This document shows, one piece after another, positions 36,044 through 44,089 of a DNA stretch of 64,000 bases. How positions within the stretch are numbered: the first letter of the stretch is position 1; every line of letters begins with the position of its first letter. The notes under the pieces were generated by a model, which was not told the DNA's origin, did no database searches, and was given only the letters and a program-made list of their open reading frames with translations. This DNA comes from CAYXVF01 sp964468125 (lineage in GTDB: Bacteria; Myxococcota; XYA12-FULL-58-9; CAYXVF01): positions 21,379 through 85,378 of the forward strand of contig CAYXVF010000009.1 of assembly GCA_964468125.1 (NCBI GenBank), given 5' to 3'. Position numbers and translations under genes: made by a program.

Positions 36044-38251
36044 TCAGGCGCGCTGTTCGAGCGCTTCCTCCGGCTCCGCGCGCTGCCACTTGCCGGCGAG
36101 ACCCTGGAAGCAGGGTCGGCGCCAGTCTTCCATGGGCATGACCTGCACCATCGCTTCACGCAGGAAGTCTCGAATCTCGTCCGACATCCGGTAGATCCCC
36201 GGTTTGTCTCGTTTGACCGCCTGAAGGCTCAGCGCCTGAATCGAGCTCAGGATGAACTGCACATACTCCGGCGGGATACCGGTGCTCATGTTGATCACGA
36301 AGCCACCGCGAAGAACCAGGATTTTGCTGCCGTAGCCGTTGGTCACCAGCCGGTGGCGATAGCCCGACGCCTCGCCACCCGCGCCAGTTTCGATCACGAG
36401 TCCACGAAAACCGGCTTTCCACTCGGCGCGATGCGTTTCGACCTCGGGGACTGCGTGCTCGAAGTTCTCGTTGCCGACGGGAAAACGCTCCTCGAACTTC
36501 GTGTTGTGTACGACGATCGACGCGTTCGCCCCCGCCTTGCCGTCGAAGGGATCGAGGTCCTGGAGTTGGTTCACGAGGATTTTACCGTGCGCGACCGCCT
36601 CTTCGACCGACTCGACGACGCGAAATCCCTGCGCTTTGGCCCGTTCGCGCTCGGCGGGGTCCGGGTCGAAGACCACGATGTCCTCGGGTCGAAAATCCGC
36701 CTGTCGAAGTAGGGCGATCGCCTCCACGCCGCGCGCGTCGAATCCGGTGACACTCGCGGTCTTTTTCATTCCGAAGCGGGCGTGGACCGCGAGCGCTTGC
36801 GCGACGAAACGTTCGGTTTGACCTTCGCTCTTGATCTCGTCGGAGCTGAGTCGACGGTAGCGCGTGCCCTGGGGGGTGTCTGTGATCGACGTTTGTCCGC
36901 GAACCTCCATGTGCTGCATGCCGGTTGGCTCGCGGCCGCTCGCCGCGTTGACGACGACCGTCCCCTCGCTGATCTCGTTGTAGTCCGACGGGACCAGCAC
37001 CTCGCCCGCGGCGCAGATGAAGAGCGCGCTCGATGCATTGAGTGTCTCGTCGCGGCTAGGGGTCTGAAACCCGAGGGAGGCGGCGAGCTTCATCTTGTCC
37101 GGGTCGATGTCGTAGACCCGAATGTCTCTTGGCTCGAAGCCCTGGCGTAGGAGCGATTGAATCGTCGCCTGGCCAACGTCACCGAACCCGAATACGCCGA
37201 TCGATTTTCCGAGGGTCAGGCGGGGATGCGCCTCCTGCAGATTGCCAAGCGTTTCGCTCACCACTGCTTCGCCGATCATGGGCGACTCGAACTCACTCTT
37301 GAACGACGAGCGGCCGTAGTCCTCGACCGAGCACAGGAGGTTTTCTTCCCCAATTCTCTCTCTTATGCGATCGATGCCACTGTCTGTCTGCTCCACGGCG
37401 TGGCAGAGGTGGGCGAATCGCCGAAGGTGCTCGTGTTCGTGGAGTGCCGTGACGAGAAACCCCCCGTCGTCCAAGAGGAGAAACTTCTGATCGCAGCTCT
37501 TCGGGTCACAGCCCTCGAAGAGCTGTTCGAGGATCGCGACCGCTCGCTGCTCCTCCATCGTCGTATCGCGGGTGTAGAGGAACTTGTGTACGAGCTCGCG
37601 GTCTACGCGCCACGCATCGGCCAGGAGCTGGGCGATGACCACCGGATCCTTCGAGTAGCCTTTGCCTCCCACGACGTGATCCTCCCGACGCACGCCATTG
37701 GCCTCGAGCTCTTCGTAGAGGGCCGGAGTCGTCCAGAACAGGTGGCCCATGGAAGCGACCTTCACGCCTTTGAGGGCCTCGGGACCCCCGAGACGCTCGG
37801 TGACCATTGGCAGCATGGGCATGCGGTCCGCACCCCAGTAGCCTCGGTCTAAGGGAGCGAGGTGATGCAACAGCTCACCTTCCGCTTCCGTCATGCGGGC
37901 CATGGCCCGGTGGCTCTTGTCGAGCTTGCCCGCGTGTTTGGCGGCGGCCACCGACTCCAAGAGGTCCCCCACGGACTGGCTCAGGGAGGTCGTGAAGTTG
38001 ACTCGGATGTCGAGAGGCGAGGCTCCGACGTCGATCTTCTCGGCGCCCTCGACGAAGAGCGGGACCAACTCGCCGATGAGCGCCATCGCCGCTTCGTCGC
38101 GGGTGCGAAATTCGAGCTTGGTCGTGCTGATGTTCTTGACCACCGGCGCGGCCGGGCCGGCGAGATAGCGATAGCCTTCGTCCGTCGACAAATAGTTGAG
38201 GACGTCGTGCAGCCGAATGTCCGGCGGAGGGGTCGATTTTCGGCTCACCAC
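36044..38251 (-). CDS. Adenosylhomocysteinase-like protein with two Rossmann-like segments
   Basis: 735 residues, cytoplasmic. The central region recalls S-adenosylhomocysteine hydrolase: LLLDDGGFLVTALHEH, CHAVEQTDSGIDRIRE, KSEFESPMIGE, and the dinucleotide-binding GKSIGVFGFGDVGQATIQSL (about 348), followed by VYDIDPDKMKLAASLGF. The end GGFVINMSTGIPPEYVQFILSSIQALSL matches the SAHH C-terminal LVNLxxATGHPxxVMxxSFxxQ logic. A second Rossmann-like segment starts near residue 495 (ASVTGFDARGVEAIALLRQ, then VVFDPDPAERERAKAQGF). The N-terminal about 250 residues are unlike SAHH. Normal SAHH is 430-480 residues, so a distinct activity is likely. It is divergent from the ATP-grasp/transglutaminase cluster with about 90 bases between starts. 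Confidence 0.75.
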   Translation of the reverse strand: MVSRKSTPPPDIRLHDVLNYLSTDEGYRYLAGPAAPVVKNISTTKLEFRTRDEAAMALIGELVPLFVEGAEKIDVGASPLDIRVNFTTSLSQSVGDLLESVAAAKHAGKLDKSHRAMARMTEAEGELLHHLAPLDRGYWGADRMPMLPMVTERLGGPEALKGVKVASMGHLFWTTPALYEELEANGVRREDHVVGGKGYSKDPVVIAQLLADAWRVDRELVHKFLYTRDTTMEEQRAVAILEQLFEGCDPKSCDQKFLLLDDGGFLVTALHEHEHLRRFAHLCHAVEQTDSGIDRIRERIGEENLLCSVEDYGRSSFKSEFESPMIGEAVVSETLGNLQEAHPRLTLGKSIGVFGFGDVGQATIQSLLRQGFEPRDIRVYDIDPDKMKLAASLGFQTPSRDETLNASSALFICAAGEVLVPSDYNEISEGTVVVNAASGREPTGMQHMEVRGQTSITDTPQGTRYRRLSSDEIKSEGQTERFVAQALAVHARFGMKKTASVTGFDARGVEAIALLRQADFRPEDIVVFDPDPAERERAKAQGFRVVESVEEAVAHGKILVNQLQDLDPFDGKAGANASIVVHNTKFEERFPVGNENFEHAVPEVETHRAEWKAGFRGLVIETGAGGEASGYRHRLVTNGYGSKILVLRGGFVINMSTGIPPEYVQFILSSIQALSLQAVKRDKPGIYRMSDEIRDFLREAMVQVMPMEDWRRPCFQGLAGKWQRAEPEEALEQRA

Positions 38252-38283
38252 TGTGCACGAATTCTATCAAGGCAGAGCGGCTC

Positions 38284-38299
38284 GGGAAGCAAAATTCCC
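38284..38299. promoter_or_regulatory. Inverted repeat in the divergent promoter region
   Basis: GGGAA-6 bases-TTCCC lies in the about 90-base gap between the divergent SAHH-like gene (start 38251) and the ATP-grasp gene (start 38345). The short arms and position would suit an operator shared by both transcripts. No clear -35/-10 pair was found, so function is inference. Confidence 0.3.
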
Positions 38300-38344
38300 T
38301 AGACTTTGCCGCAACGCATCAGGCGTGATGCCGATTCCGAAAGA

Positions 38345-39784
38345 ATGACGGCGATGGCGCTCTTCGATGGCTACACCCCGCTCTCCGGAGCCATTGACGA
38401 GTTTGTCGACGAAAAAGGCGACTTACGTCCCACTCTCAGCCTGGTTGCCCGTCGTTTGACCGAGCTCGGCTCTGAAGCGCTCTCTTTGCGACAAAACCTG
38501 GTCGAGACCGCATTCCTGCAGGGCGGGGTGACGTTCCTAGTCTACTCCGACGAGCAGGGCGCCGAGCGCATCTTTCCTTTCGATATCGTCCCCCGGGTGA
38601 TCGGTGCCGCCGAGTGGCGAAAGGTGGAAGACGGCCTCGTTCAGCGGGTTCGCGCGCTCAACGCCTTCATTCTCGACGCCTACCACGAGCGTAGAATCTT
38701 CGCCGAGGGCAGGGTTCCGGAGAGTCTGCTCGAGCACTGCAGCGGCTATCTCGCGCGATGCGAAGGGCTCACGCCCCCCGGCGGCGTCCCGATCAATATC
38801 GCCGGGATCGACCTTCTGCGCGACGAGGACGGTGAGTTCGTGGTCCTCGAGGACAACATGCGCGTGCCTTCGGGGGTCAGCTACGTGCTGGAAAACCGGG
38901 CGATGATGAAGCGCATGCTTCCGCGCCTCTTCCGTGAGGTCGCGGTGGAGCCCGTGGATACGTACCCGATGAACCTAAAGCGCGCGTTGCGCGAGGTCGC
39001 ACCGCTCGAGGGTAGGGTCGTCGTGCTCACGCCCGGGCCTTTCAACTCCGCCTATTTCGAGCACAGCTATCTGGCGCGACGGATGGGCTGTCTGCTGGTG
39101 CAGGGCAGTGACCTGTTCGTGCACGACGATCGGGTCTTCGTGAAGACCATCTCCGGCTCAGAGCCCGTCTCCACGATCTACCGACGGATCGACGACGCCT
39201 TTCTCGACCCTGAGTGCTTCAATCCGGAGAGCCTGCTCGGAGTCCGAGGACTCATGCGGGCGTATGCAAAGGGGAACGTCGCGATCTGCAACGCGCCCGG
39301 AAACGGCATCGCGGACGACAAAGCGACCTACCCTTTCGTTCCGGAGATGATCCGCTTCTACCTCTCCGAGGAGCCGATTCTCGGGCAGGTTCCGACGCTG
39401 GTGTGCGCCCGCGAGGAGGATCGCAAGGAAGTCCTCTCGAATCTCGAGCGCATGGTGGTGAAGGCGGTGGATGGCGCCGGAGGCTACGGCATGCTCGTGG
39501 GACCGACGGCGAGCAGGGTCCAGATCGAAGAATTTCGGGCCCTCCTCAAAGAGCAGCCCCACCGCTATGTCGCCCAGCGCGTCGTCGATTTCTCCACCTG
39601 CCCGATCTGGCAAGACGGCCGCCTCGCCCCGCGCCGGGTCGATCTGCGACCCTTCGTCGTCACCGGCAAGAGCTCCTGGGTCCTGCCTGGTGGCCTCACG
39701 CGCGTCGCACTCGTGGAGGGCTCCTACGTCGTGAATTCGAGTCAGGGGGGCGGCTCGAAAGACACCTGGGTCTTACGGCCATGA
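38345..39784 (+). CDS. Circularly permuted ATP-grasp protein
   Basis: 479 residues from the ATG at 38345; an in-frame TTG at 38306 and an ATG at 38354 are alternatives. It belongs to the circularly permuted ATP-grasp type 2 group (former DUF404/DUF407). Recognisable blocks include GVPINIAGIDLLRDEDGEFVVLEDN, RVPSGVSYVLENR, PGPFNSAYFEHSYLARRMG, YRRIDDAFLDPECF, GNVAICNAPGNGIADDKA and VVKAVDGAGGYGMLVGP. These enzymes are predicted to ligate a carboxylate to an amine, possibly making peptides without ribosomes. It overlaps the alpha-E gene by 4 bases (ATGA), so the two products are expected in fixed proportion. Confidence 0.93.
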   Translation: MTAMALFDGYTPLSGAIDEFVDEKGDLRPTLSLVARRLTELGSEALSLRQNLVETAFLQGGVTFLVYSDEQGAERIFPFDIVPRVIGAAEWRKVEDGLVQRVRALNAFILDAYHERRIFAEGRVPESLLEHCSGYLARCEGLTPPGGVPINIAGIDLLRDEDGEFVVLEDNMRVPSGVSYVLENRAMMKRMLPRLFREVAVEPVDTYPMNLKRALREVAPLEGRVVVLTPGPFNSAYFEHSYLARRMGCLLVQGSDLFVHDDRVFVKTISGSEPVSTIYRRIDDAFLDPECFNPESLLGVRGLMRAYAKGNVAICNAPGNGIADDKATYPFVPEMIRFYLSEEPILGQVPTLVCAREEDRKEVLSNLERMVVKAVDGAGGYGMLVGPTASRVQIEEFRALLKEQPHRYVAQRVVDFSTCPIWQDGRLAPRRVDLRPFVVTGKSSWVLPGGLTRVALVEGSYVVNSSQGGGSKDTWVLRP

Positions 39785-40743
39785 CGATGATCTCCAGAGT
39801 CGCAGAGAGCTGTTTTTGGCTCACCCGCTACCTCGAACGAGCGGAAAATGTGGCGCGTCTCCTGCGGGTCAATCGTGCCTCGGTCCTCGACCTCGACCAC
39901 GACACCGCGTGGATGCCACTCATTGTGGTTGTCGGCGAGAAAGAGCGCTTCGAGGCTCATTTCGACCATGCGGACGGCGACACGGTTCAACACTACCTCA
40001 CCTGGGACGAGCGCAACCCCATTTCGATCGTGAACTCGATTCGCTGGATGCGAGAAAATGCACGCACGATTAGAGAGGTCATCAGTCTAGAGACCTGGCA
40101 ATGCGCGAACCGATTCTGGACCTGGCTCCGATCCTCGGACGCGCGCACGCTCTACGACGACGACGTGGAAGAGTTCTACAACCGCGTCACCTGCCTCTCC
40201 GTCGAAATGCAGGGTTGGAGCATCAATACGATGATGCACGAAGAGCCGTTGCACTTTACCTCCCTGGGGCGTCTGCTCGAGCGCGCCGGGCAGACCGCTC
40301 GGACTCTGGACGTCAAGTATCACATGCTCGGAGCCACGGACCCGGACCGTTTGGAGACGCCCCTGGAAGCCGCGCAGTGGGTTTCGCTCCTGCGCTCCTG
40401 CTCCGCCGTCGAGCCGTTCTTCAAGAAGCGCAGTGAATTGCCGAGCGGTGCCTCTGTTGCGGAGTTCTTGCTATTCGACGCGCGCTTTCCTCGCTCGGTC
40501 CGACACTGTCTGTCAGGTGCACTCGGAGAGCTCAGGCGCATCCGTAGCGGTTTGCCCGAGGGAATCGGCGAGCACTCCTTTGAAAAGCTCCAGGCGCTCG
40601 ATGAGCACCTCGCCTCCCAAACGATTCGAGACGTCCTGGACTCGGGCATGCACGACGAGCTCACCGAGCTCATCGACGCCATTTCTGAAATCTGTGAACA
40701 GGTCCACTTTGATTATTTCGACCCCGAGCCCTTGCGGCGGTGA
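39781..40743 (+). CDS. Alpha-E domain protein
   Basis: 320 residues, all-alpha. The N-terminus MISRVAESCFWLTRYLERAENVARLLRVN is the hallmark of the alpha-E family (PF04168). Later blocks LLERAGQTARTLDVKYHML and VEPFFKKRSEL are also family-like. The start ATG overlaps the ATP-grasp stop. Alpha-E proteins nearly always accompany circularly permuted ATP-grasp and transglutaminase genes. They are predicted to assist the ligase, but no activity is established. Confidence 0.93.
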   Translation: MTMISRVAESCFWLTRYLERAENVARLLRVNRASVLDLDHDTAWMPLIVVVGEKERFEAHFDHADGDTVQHYLTWDERNPISIVNSIRWMRENARTIREVISLETWQCANRFWTWLRSSDARTLYDDDVEEFYNRVTCLSVEMQGWSINTMMHEEPLHFTSLGRLLERAGQTARTLDVKYHMLGATDPDRLETPLEAAQWVSLLRSCSAVEPFFKKRSELPSGASVAEFLLFDARFPRSVRHCLSGALGELRRIRSGLPEGIGEHSFEKLQALDEHLASQTIRDVLDSGMHDELTELIDAISEICEQVHFDYFDPEPLRR

Positions 40744-40746
40744 GCC

Positions 40747-43700
40747 ATGCGCATTCTTCTGCAGCACCGAAGTCGTTACCAATACCCGGAACCAGCGAGC
40801 CTCGGCCCGCACACGATTCGCCTCCGCCCGGCCGCCCACGCGCGCACGCCGATCGAGAGCTACAGTTTGAACATCGAGGAGCCTTGCCAGCTGCGCTGGC
40901 AGCACGATGTCTACGGGAATCACGTCGCCCGCATCGACTTCGAGGAGCCGGTGCGCTCTCTGGACGTACTCGTGGAGCTCATCGTGGACATTCGCGCGGT
41001 GAACCCCTTCGATTTCGTCGAAGACCCGCGCGTGCGCGATGCGCCCTTTGCCTACCCGGCGGAGCTCGCGGTCGAGCTCAGCCCGTTCCTGAACCTCGAG
41101 GACGCTTCGCTCGTGCGCGGGGAGCGCTACACGGCGCTGAGCCAGAAGCTCCCGCGAAGCGGCCGCACGGTTGATCTCCTGGTGGCCCTCAATCAAGCGG
41201 TGGCGAACGAGCTGAAGTACGTGATCCGCGAGGAGCCGGGGATCTGGACGCCGGAGGAAACTCTGCACCAGGGCAAGGGCAGCTGTCGGGACCTCGCGAC
41301 GCTCTTGCTCGCGCTGTTGCGGGAGCGGGGGATCGCGGCCCGATTCGCGAGCGGCTACCTGATCCAGCTCACGGACGAGGGCATGCTCCCAGACGAGCCC
41401 AAGGGCGTCTCCGTCGACGTCGCCGACCTTCACGCGTGGTGCGAGGTGTTCCTTCCGGGCGCCGGGTGGATCGGTCTGGATGCCACGAGCGGCCTGATGG
41501 CCAGCGAAGGACACATTCCCCTTTGCAGCACCGCTGTTCCTTCGGCTGCGGCGCCGATCGACGGGACGACCAGTCGGGCGGCAAGCGAGGTCACCTTCTC
41601 GCTCGAGCTCACCCGCCTCGGCCACGAGGCCCGACCCACCGCACCCTACGAAGACAGCGTTTGGCTAGAGACGCGGCGACAGGCCCGTCGCGCCGATCGC
41701 ATCCTCGAGGAGCACGGGATCTCCCTCACCATCGGTGGAGAGCCCACATTCAACTCCCGCCGCCATCCCGATGCGCCGGAATGGAATGGGGCGGCATTGG
41801 GAGACACCAAATGGCAGCAGGGTGTCGAGCTCACGCACGAGCTCCGAACCCGACTGTGTCCGGGCGCAGTGGTCCTGCTGCGCCAGGGCAAGCTCTATCC
41901 GGGGGAGAGCCTGCCTCGTTGGGCCTTGGAGCTGATCGCGCGTCGGGACCGCAGGGCGCTCTGGCCTGATCGCTCCCTCGCCGAGGGCACGACCGTAGAG
42001 GATGCGATGCGTTTCATGAGCGCGCTGTCGCGCGGGCTCGGGCTCGAAGACAAGGTTGTCCCCGGCTACGAAGACCCCTGGCGTTTGCTCCAGGACGAAG
42101 CCAAGCTGCCTGTCGACGTAGACCCGCACGATGCAGACCTCGATGACCCCGAAGAGCGCCGTCGTTTGGCGCGGGTGCTAGATCGCGGGGTGAAGACACC
42201 AGTTGGCTTCGCTCTCCCCCTCGCCCACGATGGGGACGGTTGGATCAGCACGGAGCTGCGCATTCGACGCGAACGCATGTACCTGCTCCCGGGCGATAGC
42301 CCGATGGGACTGCGCCTGCCTTTGAGCTCGCTCGAGACTCGCCACGACTGGACCCCGGAGCCCGTCGAGGTCCCGTCACCGATCCCCGACCCGCGGCTGC
42401 AGCCCGATCCCTATCTCCAGCGAGACGAGGAAGAACGGGAGCCCTTTGAAGAGGTGAAAGACCCGCGGAACATGCGTACGGTCTTGTGCGTGGAAGCGCG
42501 GGCGGAGCAGCTCTACGTGTTTCTGCCGCCGGTCGAAAGCGCGTCGCACTTCGAGGACTTGCTCGCATCGATCGACCGGGCGCGCGTGGAAACGGGTCTC
42601 GACGTGCAGCTCGAAGGCTATCCGCCCCCTTCCTCGGAGACACACCGGCGCTTCTCGGTCACGCCCGACCCGGGGGTTCTCGAGGTCAATCTCCCGGTGT
42701 CGCGGAACAGCGAGGAGCTCGAAGCACTGATCGAGCACGTGTTCGACGCGGCCCTCCATGTCGGTCTGCATGCGGAGAAGTACATGCTCGACGGGCGCCA
42801 GGCGGGCAGCGGCGGCGGCAACCACATCACCCTGGGCGGCCCCACCTCCCTCGAGAGCCCCTTTGTCGATCGCGGCGACGTGCTCGCGAGCCTGCTCACG
42901 TTCATCCAACACCATCCGTCGCTCTCCTACATGTTCAACGGGCTGTTCGTGGGGCCGACCTCGCAGGCCCCACGCGTGGACGAAGCGCGACACGAATCGC
43001 TCTACGAGCTCGAGATCGCGTTGCAGCGCGGCTTCTCGGCGGTCGAGCCCTGGGCTCCCTGGGAAAACGATCGGCTCTACCGCCACTTACTGACCGACCT
43101 CACCGGCAATACGCACCGCGCGGAAGTCTGCATCGACAAGCTCTACGACTACGCCACCGCGCACGGACGGCAAGGAGTGGTGGAGCTGCGCGCCTTTGAA
43201 ATGCCTCCGCATCCTCGCATGGTGTGCGCACAGATGTTCTTGATGCGCGCGCTGATCGCCGCCTTTTCCCGTCATCCCTACGACGAGCCGCTCGTGCGCT
43301 GGGGAACGCGACTGCACGATCAGTTCCTCCTTCCGAGCTGGATGTGGCGTGACTTCCTCGATGTATTGGCCTACCTGCGCGACGCGGGAATCGAGTTTCC
43401 CGAGGATGCCTACCGTCCGTTTCTCGAGCTGCGCTGCCCGGTGATCGGACGCATCGAGGCGAGCGGTGTGCTGGTGGAGCTTCGCAACGCAATCGAGCCT
43501 TGGAACGTGCTCGGCGAAGAGCTGACGGCCACGGGAACCGCGCGATTCGTCGACTCCTCGATGGAACGGATCGAGCTGCGCGCCGAAGGACTCGTCGAAG
43601 GGCGGCACGTGCTGACGGTCAATGGCCACATGATTCCGCTGACCGGAACCGGGACCGCGGGCGAATACGTTGGCGGGGTCCGATTTCGTGCCTGGGCTCC

Positions 43701-44049
43701 GCCGCACAGTTTGCACCCCCATCTAGGCATTCATCACCCGCTGCGGATCGATCTCTACGATCGCTGGGCCAAGCGCTCTCTCGCCGCCGGCGCATATCAC
43801 GTGTGGCACCCGGAGGGTCGGGCCTTCGAAGAGCCGCCGCTCACCCGCTTCGAGGCGTCGGCCCGCCGCAGCCAACGCTTTGAGGAAGTGGGCCCAATGC
43901 GTTTCGGTATCGTGCCGAGCGAGACCGTCCGAGCCCCAGAGACGCCCTACACCCTCGACCTGCGAAGCTTGCCCGTGGACCGTCCAATGCCCCCGCCAAA
44001 GGAGCGTGAGCCCTTCGAGGAGCAGCCGATCGCGCAGGTTGGGTGGTGA
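40747..44049 (+). CDS. Transglutaminase-like protein fused to DUF2126
   Basis: 1100 residues, the large member of the cluster. An N-terminal transglutaminase-N beta domain (about 1-85, HRSRYQYPEPASLGPHTIRLRP) is followed by a papain-like transglutaminase core with Cys180 in GKGSCRDLA, His229 in DLHAWCEVF and Asp245 in GLDATSG. The triad is complete. From about 310 to the end comes the DUF2126 region (ISLTIGGEPTFNSRR, GSGGGNHITLGGP, HHPSLSYMFNGLFVGPTSQAPR, VELRAFEMPPHPRM). The HITLGGP and EPTF blocks look enzymatic and could bind nucleotide or peptide. It starts three bases after the alpha-E stop. It is either a peptidase or an amide-forming enzyme. Confidence 0.93.
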   Translation: MRILLQHRSRYQYPEPASLGPHTIRLRPAAHARTPIESYSLNIEEPCQLRWQHDVYGNHVARIDFEEPVRSLDVLVELIVDIRAVNPFDFVEDPRVRDAPFAYPAELAVELSPFLNLEDASLVRGERYTALSQKLPRSGRTVDLLVALNQAVANELKYVIREEPGIWTPEETLHQGKGSCRDLATLLLALLRERGIAARFASGYLIQLTDEGMLPDEPKGVSVDVADLHAWCEVFLPGAGWIGLDATSGLMASEGHIPLCSTAVPSAAAPIDGTTSRAASEVTFSLELTRLGHEARPTAPYEDSVWLETRRQARRADRILEEHGISLTIGGEPTFNSRRHPDAPEWNGAALGDTKWQQGVELTHELRTRLCPGAVVLLRQGKLYPGESLPRWALELIARRDRRALWPDRSLAEGTTVEDAMRFMSALSRGLGLEDKVVPGYEDPWRLLQDEAKLPVDVDPHDADLDDPEERRRLARVLDRGVKTPVGFALPLAHDGDGWISTELRIRRERMYLLPGDSPMGLRLPLSSLETRHDWTPEPVEVPSPIPDPRLQPDPYLQRDEEEREPFEEVKDPRNMRTVLCVEARAEQLYVFLPPVESASHFEDLLASIDRARVETGLDVQLEGYPPPSSETHRRFSVTPDPGVLEVNLPVSRNSEELEALIEHVFDAALHVGLHAEKYMLDGRQAGSGGGNHITLGGPTSLESPFVDRGDVLASLLTFIQHHPSLSYMFNGLFVGPTSQAPRVDEARHESLYELEIALQRGFSAVEPWAPWENDRLYRHLLTDLTGNTHRAEVCIDKLYDYATAHGRQGVVELRAFEMPPHPRMVCAQMFLMRALIAAFSRHPYDEPLVRWGTRLHDQFLLPSWMWRDFLDVLAYLRDAGIEFPEDAYRPFLELRCPVIGRIEASGVLVELRNAIEPWNVLGEELTATGTARFVDSSMERIELRAEGLVEGRHVLTVNGHMIPLTGTGTAGEYVGGVRFRAWAPPHSLHPHLGIHHPLRIDLYDRWAKRSLAAGAYHVWHPEGRAFEEPPLTRFEASARRSQRFEEVGPMRFGIVPSETVRAPETPYTLDLRSLPVDRPMPPPKEREPFEEQPIAQVGW

Positions 44050-44089
44050 TGCGTGCAAATACCCGCGGGCCTCGCTAGGTTAGCGCGAG

